Assembly: GCF_001640025.1 (NCBI RefSeq)
Contig: NC_031674.1
Coordinates: 2,232,001-2,296,000 of the forward strand
Direction of reading: 5' to 3'
Length of the DNA stretch: 64,000 nt
Source of the DNA: Sugiyamaella lignohabitans
Taxonomy: Eukaryota > Ascomycota > Dipodascomycetes > Dipodascales > Trichomonascaceae
The translations under genes and the position numbers were made by a program. The notes under the pieces were generated by a model that saw only the letters and a program-made list of their open reading frames with translations, did no database searches and was not told the origin of the DNA. Of the stretch, positions 41,911 to 52,067 are shown in pieces (the stretch's first letter is position 1; every line of letters begins with the position of its first letter).

Positions 41911-42163
41911 TCGACGTGCCAGGCACGTACCGGTCATCAGCTCGCGGATATATTCATTTTTTGCTGTAGTCGATATTTTTTCAATCTCACTAGTGATTTC
42001 TTAGTAGGTTGTACAGCTAAATTTCACCAGTCTTCGCGGAGGTCAGAAAAGACCTGAGAAGATATTTATATAATTGAGATTTCAGCAAGGCATTAATAAG
42101 TAAGGAAGATAAATATATTCTACTAAATATCAAGTACTAAGGTTCTAAACAATCCTAGCCAAC

Positions 42164-42775
42164 TTAAAAGTTGATCTTGGAAAGGTGCTCGGCAAAGCTC
42201 TTACCTTGGATCTCAGCGACCTCAAGCTCGAGCTTGGAGGCTTGACGAGAACCGTCAGGACCAGCGAATTGACCGGCACCCCAGGCACTACCACCGTGGA
42301 TTTCTTCCAAGTTAGTAAGTAGAGCAAAGGTGTTCTTGTAACCGAGGGGAACGTAGATGATACCGTGGTGAGCCAAGGTAGAGAGGGAGTTGAGGATAGT
42401 GACTTCTTGACCACCACCTTGGGTACCAGTGGAGACGAAGACACCAGCGTACTTGCCGTAGAGAGCACCAGAGGCCCAGAGACCACCAGTACCATCCCAG
42501 AAGGCCTTCCATTGAGAGGGGAAGTTACCGAATCTGGTAGGGATACCGAAGAGGAAGGCATCGTACTCCTTGAGGGTATCGTTGGTAGCAATGGGGTCGT
42601 CAGACTTGGGAGGGGCGTGGATGGTCTCCAAAACCTCTTGAGGAAGAGTCTCAGGGATTTGGAAGATGTCGGCCTCCAAACCAGCTTCCTTGACACCCTT
42701 TTGGACAGAGAGAGCAAGGTTACGGATGTGGCCGTAGGTAGAGTAGTAGATGATAGCGACTTTAGCGGGAGCCAT
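42164..42775 (-). CDS. PST2: Flavodoxin-like NAD(P)H:quinone oxidoreductase (WrbA / Pst2 family)
   Basis: The protein has 203 residues, starting at ATG 42775. The FMN phosphate-binding loop is [12 protein letters not shown] (about 10-21). [24 protein letters not shown] (about 75-98) and [12 protein letters not shown] are the other WrbA signatures. Such proteins reduce quinones by two electrons and protect membranes from oxidative stress. The family in yeast has Pst2, Rfs1 and Ycp4; the absence of a C-terminal lipid-anchor Cys argues against Ycp4. The codon use is strongly biased, which suggests high expression and explains long shadow frames on both strands. The gene lies in tandem with DBF4 on the minus strand. 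Confidence 0.9.
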   Translation of the reverse strand: MAPAKVAIIYYSTYGHIRNLALSVQKGVKEAGLEADIFQIPETLPQEVLETIHAPPKSDDPIATNDTLKEYDAFLFGIPTRFGNFPSQWKAFWDGTGGLWASGALYGKYAGVFVSTGTQGGGQEVTILNSLSTLAHHGIIYVPLGYKNTFALLTNLEEIHGGSAWGAGQFAGPDGSRQASKLELEVAEIQGKSFAEHLSKINF

Positions 42776-43874
42776 TGTTAATTTTTGTGATTTGGTTTGG
42801 TTTTGAAATCAAGATTGGTTTACTATTGATCAATTGATTGATAGTGATCTTTTAAAAAAGCCTGTTTACAATTTGGGATCCATTGGCTTATTTATATATT
42901 TCTGCCCTGGTACACGGGCATGGGCACCTTCTGCTTCCGTTTTCGAACTTTTTCCATGCATATGCGCCATCGATCGGGATCTTAACGTAAGCAGCCAGAC
43001 CAGAGACCTGTCAATCACTTAACAGGTTTGAAGCTTGTTGGCTCATCACGAGGATTCGCGCAATCTCCCTCGCTAGTTTCTACTTCCTACTACTCGGTAA
43101 ACGATCCTGTTCGTCACTAATTCATAATTCATCATCTGTCATCACGGGCCACCGTCATTATCTTTATTAGAAACACGGCTTCATATCGCGTAACCAATCG
43201 GTTAAATCTAATAGCGGAAACATGCCAGCTTGTCGATTGGACTTAAACACACCTCGACAGCTTCATGCTGTTGCTAAAATTACCGCTACCGTTACTAACA
43301 ACCACTAACTAACATATCATTTCACCACCAACATGCAGATCCTACCACCAAACACTAATACTAGTATAGCCCCCTATTGGCATCACCAGCGATTTCGACT
43401 GGCTGCTTACTAACAAATAAACGAATTAGACGCACGTCATTCAAGTACGTAATGCTCGCTAAAAGTTTATTAACAATTTCAAGGTAACTTGTGTACACGT
43501 TGAGCACTTTTTGGGTTTGGCACATCGTAATGTCGGCATGCCGGAGACGTTTATGCCCCTAATAGATATCGCTAATATTACAAATATTGGATTAAGCTAT
43601 GCGCTCATCACCTCGTTTCGAGTAGCGCTAGCTAATCTCAATCATAAATAGCATAATATCGAGCTAACGGCTGCGACCTAAAAACAGCGCCAGACCCTTT
43701 ACGGCGATCGACTCCTGCAATCTATATTGTATTTGTCCCAAACCGGACACTTCTGGCCCGAACGCTGCACTTTTGTCAGTTTTTACAAAGAAACAACAAA
43801 GCATGACGCTGCATCAACCTTCCATGCGGCTGCATGCCTCCTCAGCCGTATGGGGGTTTCCAGGGGGGAGGTGG

Positions 43875-43917
43875 TGCGCCCTAGACCGGCGCTGCTCCTC
43901 TCTCTGCTGTGGAGTCG
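43875..43917 (+). repeat. GC-rich palindromic element, strongly decayed arm
   Basis: GCGCCCTAGACCGGCGCTGCTCCTCTCTCTGCTG... still aligns with the inner part of a B-type arm (CCCCAGACCCC-GCTCCTCTCGCTTCG-GAGTCG), but both hairpins are broken. Confidence 0.5.
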
Positions 43918-44097
43918 GGCTTCGGGGGTCCCCGCTCGTAGGGTGTGGGGTTGTTTCATTTTTTCTTGGTTTCTGGACCGGGATGGGTCGTCGTACGTAC
44001 AGTTAAATCGACGTTGGCTCTGCTGGCTGGCTGTCTAGCAGGCTACTTCGGTAAAATCACACCCCAAGGAACCCCGCCAAACGCTCGCCCCACGCCA

Positions 44098-44156
44098 GAC
44101 TCGAGCGCAGCGAGAGGAGCAGCAGGGTCTGGGGCGGAGCCCCAGCCGCCGGAGGC
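44098..44156 (-). repeat. GC-rich palindromic element, single arm (B type)
   Basis: GACTCGAGCGCAGCGAGAGG, AGGGTCTGGGGC-GGA-GCCCC and GCCGCCGGAGGC. Well preserved; intergenic. Confidence 0.85.
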
Positions 44157-45732
44157 AGGTCTGAGGTGAGATTTAACAATGCAACGGCTGTCGGCTTGCA
44201 GCTACTGCAGATATCCCTGTTGGTTTAGCTATGCTTGGCTCGAAAATCAGGGGTAAAAGTTGCGGCATGTGGATCTGATAGTGCTAAGGTTATCGATTCT
44301 AGCGGTCCTCGTAGGTGCGGTTGTCGCGGCCAATACCCGTGAACCTTGATGGCTCGGAATGCATTTTGACGTAATGAACGTGCTGCCACGTGAACGCTAT
44401 TAGTGATTATTACTAAATCTCGTGTGGATAGTGTGTGGGCTGTTTTTTTTTTGGAGAGGCTGTCAAGCTTATCTCTCTGCCTGGGACTACTATAACATCT
44501 GGTGTTTCGCACCGCTACTCCGAACGCCTTCATCTGGGTAACATGCTAATATTCATCCCTATTGGAAACTGTTCTAATATTGCAGTGCTATATTGTCGCA
44601 GATCTTAGATGGACAACTCAATCGCTGGCGGCCTCCAGATGTTCTGATATCGGATCATGCTCTTCCCTTGTTATCTTATCTAGATGGACTGGATCAGGAA
44701 CTTGGTTGTTTAACAGCCATTTTTTCGTATGTCTGATAAAGCACATAACGTCTCTGGTTGGCTGTCATTGTTAGTTCACTATTAGTGGTTGTTATCGGGC
44801 GCTAATATGATTGCATAGGGCGGGTGCTGCCGCTTACTAGCAGGTGCGGTTACGTGTGCGCGATACTGAACCAAAGTGTCGTTGTCAGAGCAAGGTTTTC
44901 GGCTTGGTATGTGCAATAACCCACCTATCAATGATATCTAGCGTCAGACTGATTGACTCCGGTCTCGTTCGAGTTCCGTTTCTACATGGCATATCGCTAG
45001 ATGAGCTCCGTGATAGTCGGCGATCGGGGTCCTTTTACCCGACGGAAGCATATCGATACCAGCTGCCCGCGCTTTCTTCCGGAAATTACAGTTTAATTTT
45101 AGCCCAGTCTGCCGCTCGTACCGACAAATTGTCATTAAAATGAAAAAAATGAAAGAACATTGGTCAAAAACAGACTTTTTTAGTTGTCCATATTACTTGA
45201 AACCGAGATCCTCATTTCTGGTTCGATAGCCGGGTCCGAGACCGGTGTTGCTCCCACCTTATCTTTGATACCCGACATATATCCGGGAGTCACGTGAACC
45301 TACCCCGGTTCGTACCTCCATCGTGCATATGGAAAACAGAAGTCCGGCTCGAGTAAGAGATCAAGATAGACACATCAACTAGCACTTCGAACAATTATTT
45401 ATTAATCAATCTCGGTCTTTTTGGTTTCAAACTTGTTCTTCCTATTATATTTTCGAAACTCGAACTATTATTTGAATAGTAAGGTTTTAGTTTTTTACTT
45501 TGCCAGCTTTTGTGTATTGAGCCCCCTTGAAAACGATAGAGTGGGGGTTGGTTCTATTTTAGCCGGTGGGTGCTCGTCTTATCAGCAAAGTCAATATTCG
45601 ACAGTCTCGAACAATCCAAGAATAACAGAAACAAAAGTCGACGAGACTGAATTTATAGAAGTTTCAAACATCTCACAATCACAAAATATCGTGGGTACAG
45701 GCTGGTACTTTACCCAACATCTGGAAAAGTTG

Positions 45733-46674
45733 ATGCCTAGAGCTAAGATTATATACGGACAAAGAGAGGAAACTATTGGACCATTGGAGATGGACAGGAT
45801 ATACCAAACATTGGCAGACAGGGTGCTGGACCTCCTGTCTCAATCCAAAAAACCGAGAATTATAGTTGCAGTTGCTGGCGTTCCCGGGTCTGGCAAGACC
45901 ACTCTTTCCAATAATGTTGCCCAGATTATAAATGACAGAGCAACGGCAGCAACTGCCAAGTTCGTCTCACAACAACAAACATCTACACAGCCATCACTTC
46001 ATTCTATACCTGTTCCAGAACAACCTACAAATAATTCAGCAGCAATTGTGGTGGGCATGGACGGGTTTCATTTAACGAGGGCACAATTGGATGCCATGGA
46101 TGACCCGGAAGAGGCTCATCGTCGACGAGGCGCTCCATTTACATTTGACGCTGACGGAGTAGTATCTCTTGTGAAGAAACTCCACCAGTCGACACTAGAA
46201 CCTGTCTGTGAAGCGACGACCACTGCAGACAAATCGACGAACAACGCCCGGGTCATAACTGCACCCTCGTTTGATCACAAAGTCAAAGACCCTGTCCCTG
46301 ACAATATTGTTATTCCTGCCGAGACTAGAATCGTGTTTCTTGAGGGACTTTATTTATTACTTGAAGACGAGCCATGGGCCCAAATCGCACCACTTGTCGA
46401 CGACAAATGGTACATCAATGTCGACGCATCCATTGCCAGACGACGAGTGGCCTACCGCCACGTCGACTCAGGCATCACCCCGAATCTCGAACTAGCCTAT
46501 GCCCGTGCCGACGGCAATGACGCTACAAACGGTATATACATTTCCACCCACTCTAGTCCACCGGACATCACTATCCAAAGCATAGACGAACCCAGCGGTC
46601 CCGAGACTACGTCCACGCGAACCTGTCTCAACTGCCGCCACGTACATGCTGTGGGTTTACAAGCTAATCCATGA
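45733..46674 (+). CDS. YFH7: Yfh7-type P-loop kinase (phosphoribulokinase/uridine kinase-like)
   Basis: The protein has 313 residues from ATG 45733 (yeast 353). Walker A is GVPGSGKTT at about residues 49-57. GMDGFHLTRAQLD, DPEEAHRRRGAPFTFD and PSFDHKVKDPVPD are diagnostic of the family. RIVFLEGLYLLL and a late RRRVAYRHVDSG form the lid region. The substrate of Yfh7 is unknown; the fold suggests a small-molecule kinase. The frame is open for 104 codons upstream without an ATG, so an upstream exon or a non-AUG extension cannot be excluded. It converges with the JmjC gene across a double GC-rich element. Confidence 0.9.
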   Translation: MPRAKIIYGQREETIGPLEMDRIYQTLADRVLDLLSQSKKPRIIVAVAGVPGSGKTTLSNNVAQIINDRATAATAKFVSQQQTSTQPSLHSIPVPEQPTNNSAAIVVGMDGFHLTRAQLDAMDDPEEAHRRRGAPFTFDADGVVSLVKKLHQSTLEPVCEATTTADKSTNNARVITAPSFDHKVKDPVPDNIVIPAETRIVFLEGLYLLLEDEPWAQIAPLVDDKWYINVDASIARRRVAYRHVDSGITPNLELAYARADGNDATNGIYISTHSSPPDITIQSIDEPSGPETTSTRTCLNCRHVHAVGLQANP

Positions 46675-46699
46675 ACTGTGTCACTACTAATCCAACCGC

Positions 46700-46867
46700 G
46701 CCTCCGGCGGCTGGGGCTCTGCCCCAGACCCCGTGGCTCCTCTCGCTTCGCTCGAGTCGTTACGTGAGGATCCCACATTTTAAACGCTTTCTGGAAACCA
46801 GGCGTAACGACTCGAGCGCAGCGAGAGGAGCCGTGGGGTCTGGGGCGCAGCCCCAGCCGCCGGAGGC
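46700..46867. repeat. GC-rich palindromic element, long inverted pair with two B-type arms
   Basis: The left arm (46700-46763) starts GCCTCCGGCGG and ends CTCGAGTCGTTACG. A loop of about 39 bp follows. The right arm (46803-46867) is the reverse complement, CGTAACGACTCGAG to GCCGCCGGAGGC. Over about 64 bp the arms differ at only a few positions, mainly in hairpin loops (TCT versus GCA). It fills most of the gap between the convergent stops of YFH7 and the JmjC gene and could form a large cruciform or RNA hairpin. Confidence 0.9.
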
Positions 46868-46877
46868 AGCTGCGAAG

Positions 46878-48252
46878 TTAGTCTGTGTCGAAAAATTGGT
46901 CGTCATGGTAGTCGCGAAGCAGTGCTGAGGTGAGACGGACGTAGTCCCAGCGGGCCCAGACGGGGCTCAGTGGTGAAGCCGGGTACCAGTAGTTGACGCT
47001 CACACAGAGTTCTGAGTTGTCTATCTGGACTTGGTGGTACCAGAGGGCCGGGATGAATAGAATGTCGCCAGGCTCGAGGACCACTCTGTATACTTTGCAG
47101 TGGGTGCGATATATAGAATTGTGGGTCGATGGGTCGCTGGGGTCCACAGTGGGAAACATGACTCGTGGTTCTTTGCTCTCGACTCCTTTTAATGAAATCT
47201 CCAAGGATGTGTCTCCGGGGATGTATTGGTCAGTGCCGTCGATATGGATGTAAAACTTTCCGTCTCGCTTGACATAGGTTGCTGGAACAAGAAACTTTTC
47301 TAAACAGAGTTAGCTGACTGTAGCTTAAAGCATGTGATGTCTGCTTTCAACTTACCATCGAGACAATATGCATCACCTGGAGGAATCAGGTAAATGACTT
47401 TTTGGCCTGTTACCTGTGCAAATAAATTATCGTAATTGTCTAGTACCGTTAGTAACCTTATGGATTTTGAGAGGTAGGGCCTCTATCTCCCTCGATCTCT
47501 TATCATAATCGTTCACTTGATGCCTCGCAGAAATGTTCCTCCGTCAAGGATCAAATCAATATATCACATACCGTTATGCAAGCGAGACGTCGTGCCAGAG
47601 CTACCAATCCATAAATTGACAGCCTCGGGCTCGTCTCTGAAAACAGGGTCCGCGAATGGCAGTGACCCAGGGATATCTTTGAGGAGCGGGCTGAACTCTT
47701 TGTGAAGATTACCATCCTGGCTTTGCATATAATACGCAGATGGATTAGATTTGGCGTGCTCCAGAAGATCCAGCAGTTCACCACCAGACATCTCAGATAT
47801 TTCAGGTTTGACAAATATAGAACCATGAATTGGCGAGTCGGCATTGCCATATGGAGTTTCTGCCACTTTGACTTTCAGATGGCCCATCTTGGATCTCAAA
47901 CCATCTGCATTCAGCTCCAATGAGTTGAATATATTAGAATCTGTATGAAAGTTAGTATACAGAAAACTTGAGCTGGCTTATAATATATTTCAATATTATC
48001 AAATAATACTAAATTTGTGAGCTTTTAGTTGAAAAAATTGGTCTCACACTTGAAATTTAGTAGTATACACAACTTACTTCTGATCCATAGGGGAAAATTA
48101 TCGGCTACACTTCTGCTCAATTGCATAGAGTCAATTCCACCATTCTCATCAGCTATAACCTCTGGAACCTCGTCTGGATATGCCAAATTTTGAACATCCA
48201 TCTGCCGTAGAAGTCCATACTCCAGCAGCTTCCGCGAAACGGATCCCTCCAT
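46878..48252 (-). CDS. JmjC-domain 2-oxoglutarate dioxygenase, JMJD7-like, 4 exons
   Basis: Exons 48252-48078, 47940-47572, 47439-47356 and 47299-46878 give 349 residues. Each intron has a good donor (GTAAGT, GTATGT, GTAAGT) and a CTAAC branch with a CAG or TAG acceptor. Splicing restores TSRLHNDNYDNLFAQVTGQK, which supplies the Fe(II) HxD motif (H180, D182); the distal His is H298 in ALWYHQVQ. EAVNLWIGSS, TSRLHNDNYDN and the whole cupin layout match JMJD7, a Jumonji-only lysyl hydroxylase in animals. Target and location in yeast are unknown. It might instead be close to TYW5-type enzymes, but EAVNLWIG favours JMJD7. It is divergent from AIM45. Confidence 0.9.
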
Positions 48253-49029
48253 CGCCTTTCACTATGATTTGAGATTGTTTGGATTGACGCTGTGGATCCT
48301 TTTTTGTTACCCCCTGCATATTGTCATGTGACGAGGTTCACAATGATCCCTGGCTACACTGTCACTTAACCGGAAGAAAGTAGTTTTGCAACTGCTAGGA
48401 ACTGTAAAGAAACTCCAGCTGGAGAGATTCTTATACAATTTTATAGTAGTTTTCAGATGGATATCAACGGTCCTAGCAACTCCTGCGTAGCAGGAGCCAC
48501 GGGGTCTGGGGCGGAGCCCCAGCCGCCGGAGGCAAAACCGTCCACCCCGTATGTCTATGTCCGAGTAGGTCATAGAAATGTAGAGCGGAAGGAGCTACTG
48601 GTCTCAGGGGTAAGTGGAGTTCGCGGGGGATGGCCGGCTTTCGGCGGCCGAGTCAACCCCGGCGGAATGTGGATGGATAGCCGCGCGTCAGGGTACCGAC
48701 AATTTACCGACGAAAAGTACCGACGTGCTTCTCCACTTTGGGAGCCTGTCATAGCGTCAGTTCCGAGCAGGAATATATTCAGGTGAGCAAGAGCGGAACT
48801 ACTTGGTAAGTATTTTGACGTGGCTTCAAGTTGAGGAGTAGATTTTCGAAGATTTTACTTGTACTGTCGTTTGGATTGGCTATTGATTGAAAATATCTAA
48901 CACTGTGGTTTTAGCAAAGCATTTATTTCAGAGTCATAATTCAAATTACCAGGTCAGCGGTTGAACATTAAAGTTGAATACAGCTCACTACGAAATTAAT
49001 TTTACTTGGAAATATCATTAAAATACACA
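48253..49029. other. Divergent intergenic region JmjC gene/AIM45
   Basis: Contains one GC-rich element at 48480-48533 and otherwise only AT-rich promoter-like sequence. No gene is seen. Confidence 0.5.
48480..48533 (-). repeat. GC-rich palindromic element, single arm (A type)
   Basis: CTCCTGC-GTA-GCAGGAG hairpin, GGGGTCTGGGGC-GGA-GCCCC core and GCCGCCGGAGGC end. The bases before it (about 48,457-48,479) match the family spacer in reverse (AACGGTCCTAGCAA). Confidence 0.85.
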
Positions 49030-50052
49030 ATGCTTTCAGCTTCATCATTAAGAAGGGCCGCATTCAGTGCCAGAAGTGCTGGTATCATCAGATCCAGATT
49101 GGCATCGACTTTGGCGGTTATTGAGCATGCCGACTCTAATGTGGCCGCTGGTTCTCTGAGTGCCATCTCGGCAGCCAAAGAGTTAGCAGGTTCTGACCCA
49201 GTGACTGCTATTATTGCTGGATCTAATGCTGCCAAGGTTGCCGAATCATTGGGAAAGGTTCCTGGCATTAGCAAGATTCTTGTTGCTAGCAACTCTGCTT
49301 ACGACAAGGGATTACCAGAAAACTTGGCTCAATTATTGGCCGAGAACGTCAAAAAGAACGGATTTTCTCATGTTGTGGCTGCTAGCTCGGCATTTGGTAA
49401 AAATGTCATCCCTAGAGTTGGTGCTCTTTTGGATGTCCAACCCATTACTGATATCATCAAGATTGAATCTGAAGACACTTTCGTCCGTCCCATTTATGCT
49501 GGCAATGCCATTGCTACTACCAAATCCAATGATCAAATCAAGCTAGTAACCATCAGAACTTCAGCATTCGCTGCTGCTGAAACTGAAGGCGGTTCTGGTG
49601 CCGCTGTAGAGGATGCCGTCGATCCTAATTCCGAGTCTCTCTCTGAATGGATCTCTGAGGAATTGACCAAGAGTGAACGTCCTGATTTGGGTGTTGCATC
49701 CAAGATTGTTTCTGGAGGTAGAGGTCTTAAGGACAAGGAGAACTTTGACAAGGTTATTTATCCATTTGCTGATGCCATTGGCGCTGCTGTTGGTGCTTCA
49801 AGAGCGGCTGTCGACTCTGGTTTTGCTGATAATTCTCTCCAAGTTGGTCAAACCGGTAAAGTCGTGGCTCCCGAGCTTTATATTGCCGTCGGTATCTCCG
49901 GTGCTATTCAACACTTGGCTGGTATGAAGGACTCGAAGACCATTGTGGCCATCAACAAGGACCCAGAGGCCCCCATTTTCCAGGTTGCTGATCTCGGTCT
50001 TGTTGCAGACCTCTTTGAGGCTGTTCCTGAGCTCACCACCAAGCTCGGTTAA
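49030..50052 (+). CDS. AIM45: Electron transfer flavoprotein subunit alpha, mitochondrial
   Basis: The protein has 340 residues (yeast Aim45 344), starting at ATG 49030. The first 20 residues ([18 protein letters not shown]) form a classic mitochondrial presequence. The N-terminal ETF domain follows. The C-terminal FAD-binding domain has VVSGGRGL-type (here [14 protein letters not shown]), [40 protein letters not shown] and [18 protein letters not shown], which contact FAD. It passes electrons from matrix dehydrogenases to ETF-ubiquinone oxidoreductase. The ETF-beta partner is not in this window. Confidence 0.96.
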   Translation: MLSASSLRRAAFSARSAGIIRSRLASTLAVIEHADSNVAAGSLSAISAAKELAGSDPVTAIIAGSNAAKVAESLGKVPGISKILVASNSAYDKGLPENLAQLLAENVKKNGFSHVVAASSAFGKNVIPRVGALLDVQPITDIIKIESEDTFVRPIYAGNAIATTKSNDQIKLVTIRTSAFAAAETEGGSGAAVEDAVDPNSESLSEWISEELTKSERPDLGVASKIVSGGRGLKDKENFDKVIYPFADAIGAAVGASRAAVDSGFADNSLQVGQTGKVVAPELYIAVGISGAIQHLAGMKDSKTIVAINKDPEAPIFQVADLGLVADLFEAVPELTTKLG

Positions 50053-50468
50053 ACTGTATATTTAAACCAATAACAAAACTACCTGAAGTATAAGATTTTC
50101 TCTAGTGCAGGGCTCGGCTCCACCCCAGATGTGTCGTGCTTTTCAAGCGAGCACTCTAACGGTGTAGAAAACGAGTCGAGGAATGTGACGGAAAATAAGC
50201 GGAATGGGTGAAAAGGACCTAAACACTGCCAGACATGGAAACTCCAGGGGTAGATTCGTGGTGCGGCTGAGAGATCAACCGAGACCTGCATACTGATAAC
50301 GATTTTTATGATCGTTAATGAGTCAAGAGGGAATTGTTCGCGGGATTTAGTGTGACTGTTTGGTGAAAAACTGTCATATTAATATATATATAGAAGAGGG
50401 TCTGAGGTTTTTTTCATCTGTCCTTTCTGCCTTTTTGCATTTGTATTATAATTTTTTTTGGCAGAAAA
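50053..50468. other. Intergenic region AIM45-ARG8
   Basis: 3' end of AIM45 and promoter of ARG8, with a weak GC-element remnant near 50,110 and a TATATATA at about 50,384-50,391. No gene is seen. Confidence 0.5.
50110..50131 (+). repeat. Possible remnant of a GC-rich palindromic element
   Basis: GGGCTCGGCTCCACCCCAGATG resembles the core GGGGCTCCGCCCCAGACC with substitutions. Only the core is left. Confidence 0.35.
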
Positions 50469-51743
50469 ATGCTTCGCACTTCCCGTCTGTCGTTAATAGC
50501 TCAATCTCTGGGCAAAAGAGCATACTCAGTCGAGGTCAACAAATCCTGGACTCCTTATGTAGTCCAGACTTATTCTCGTCCTGAAGTCTTTTTAAACAAG
50601 GGTAAAGGATCGTTGCTATGGGACTCGGAGGGAAAAAAGTATATTGATTTCACTGCTGGTATTGCAGTCACCTCTTTAGGGCATGCTGACGACGAGATTG
50701 CTGAGATTTTAAAAGATCAAGGCTCATTATTGCTCCACACTTCGAATTTGTATTATAGTGACTGGATGGTTAAGGCTGCTCATGATATCATTGAGACTAC
50801 CAAGAGATCAGGTGGTATGAAAGATGCTCATCAAGTATTTTTTGCTAACAGTGGTACTGAAGCCAACGAAGCTGCCCTCAAGTTTGCCCGTAAATGGGGA
50901 AATACTCGTTCTCATCCTCGTAATGGGGTTGTCTCATTTGGTGGCTCTTTCCATGGTCGTACATTTGGATCTCTAAGTGCCACTGCCACCCCAAAATATC
51001 AGGAGCCTTTTGCTCCTATGGTGCCAGGATTCAAGCATGGCACGATCAATGATACTCCCGCCTTGTCGTCTTTGATCACTGAAGATACTTGTGGAGTAAT
51101 TGTTGAGCCAATCCAGGGAGAAGGTGGTATCAACAGCTGCTCAGTTGAATTCTTGACTGCTCTTCGTCGTCGTTGTGACGAAGTGGATGCTGTGCTCATC
51201 TACGACGAGATTCAATGTGGACTTGGTCGTACCGGTGACTTCTGGGCACACCAAATCTTACCCCAAGAGGCTCACCCAGACATCCTCACTACTGCTAAAT
51301 CCCTTGGTAATGGTTTCCCTATCGGTGCCACTATCGTATCTGAGCGTATTGGTAACGTTCTTGCCAAGGGTGACCACGGAAGTACCTACGGTGGAAACCC
51401 ATTGGGTGCTCGCATTGCTTGCAATACAGTTGCTCGTCTATCAGACGCCAAGTTCTTGGAGGGCGTCAAAGAGAGGTCAAAGGTATTCACCGACCGTTTC
51501 AGTCAGCTCCAAACCAAGTACCCTAAGCTTGTCACTGAAACCCGTGGCCGCGGTCTTATTCTCGGTTTACAACTAACCGTTGATGTTGCACCAATTATCG
51601 ACCAACTTCGTGAGAAGGGACTTCTTGTGGTGTCTTGTGGAACCAACACTCTTCGTTTCGTACCTGCCCTTAATATCCCAACCGAGCTTATTGAAGAGGG
51701 ACTCGATATTATCGATGCAACGCTCTCGAGCCAATCTCAATAA
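50469..51743 (+). CDS. ARG8: Acetylornithine aminotransferase, mitochondrial (arginine synthesis)
   Basis: The protein has 424 residues (yeast 423), starting at ATG 50469. MLRTSRLSLIAQSLGKRAYS is a mitochondrial presequence with a likely cleavage site near residue 20. Class-III PLP aminotransferase marks are FFANSGTEANEAALKFARKW, VSFGGSFHGRTFGSLSAT, YDEIQCGLGRTG, and TTAKSLGNGFPIGA, whose Lys (about residue 277) binds PLP. It converts N-acetylglutamate semialdehyde to N-acetylornithine in the matrix. Codon bias suggests good expression. It is convergent with MSO1. Confidence 0.96.
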   Translation: MLRTSRLSLIAQSLGKRAYSVEVNKSWTPYVVQTYSRPEVFLNKGKGSLLWDSEGKKYIDFTAGIAVTSLGHADDEIAEILKDQGSLLLHTSNLYYSDWMVKAAHDIIETTKRSGGMKDAHQVFFANSGTEANEAALKFARKWGNTRSHPRNGVVSFGGSFHGRTFGSLSATATPKYQEPFAPMVPGFKHGTINDTPALSSLITEDTCGVIVEPIQGEGGINSCSVEFLTALRRRCDEVDAVLIYDEIQCGLGRTGDFWAHQILPQEAHPDILTTAKSLGNGFPIGATIVSERIGNVLAKGDHGSTYGGNPLGARIACNTVARLSDAKFLEGVKERSKVFTDRFSQLQTKYPKLVTETRGRGLILGLQLTVDVAPIIDQLREKGLLVVSCGTNTLRFVPALNIPTELIEEGLDIIDATLSSQSQ

Positions 51744-52067
51744 ATAGACTACAATTTTTTTTACATTGACTTTAATACTGAACTGAAAGCTGCCTCCGGT
51801 GGCTGAGTCTCTCATAGGATATTCTTATAGGATATCTGTGTATTGAGCCTGGAGAATAGCTAGAGGGACAGCAGTGACTAGGGCAGAGCCCCTGCCCCTG
51901 ACAGAGGAGACATAAGCCGAATCACAGATTGGAAAATATGAAAATGCATTAAGTGTGTGAATAAAATAAAATAAATGTTCCAAGTAGCTGGCGACTAAGT
52001 TACTGAGAATGCATCGAAAATTACATTAAGTTGGTTACCTATTGATAACCAGCTGCTTACCAGTTGC
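51744..52067. other. Convergent intergenic gap ARG8/MSO1
   Basis: Holds an eroded GC-rich element pair (51792-51903), an AAAATA-rich stretch near 51,961-51,973 and a short direct duplication of GCTTACCAGTT at the right edge. No gene is seen. Confidence 0.5.
51792..51903. repeat. GC-rich palindromic element pair, strongly decayed
   Basis: Left remnant GCCTCCGGTGGCTGAG (from 51792) and right remnant GACTAGGGCAGAGCCCCTGCC (51876-51896) lie in inverted orientation in the ARG8/MSO1 convergent gap. The hairpins are mostly lost. Confidence 0.45.

Larger units (their letters stand above)
41319..42163. other. Intergenic region DBF4 to flavodoxin-like gene
   Basis: DBF4 promoter on the left, 3' flank of the PST2-type gene on the right. 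Contains a decayed GC element at 41867-41910. No gene is seen. Confidence 0.5.
42776..45732. other. Divergent intergenic region PST2/YFH7
   Basis: Almost 3 kb without a supported gene. It holds one intact GC-rich arm (44098-44156), a decayed one (43875-43917) and a poly-T run near 44,444. The last 312 bp before YFH7 are open in its frame without an ATG. The other open frames have no recognisable domain. Confidence 0.5.

Noticed and set aside
42145..42781. 190- and 138-codon frames overlapping PST2 on both strands
   Set aside because: They are mirror frames caused by the strong codon bias of PST2; only the PST2 frame has a known domain.
44844..45143. 99-codon open frame between PST2 and YFH7
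   Set aside because: It starts with GTG, has no recognisable domain, and nothing in its context supports expression.
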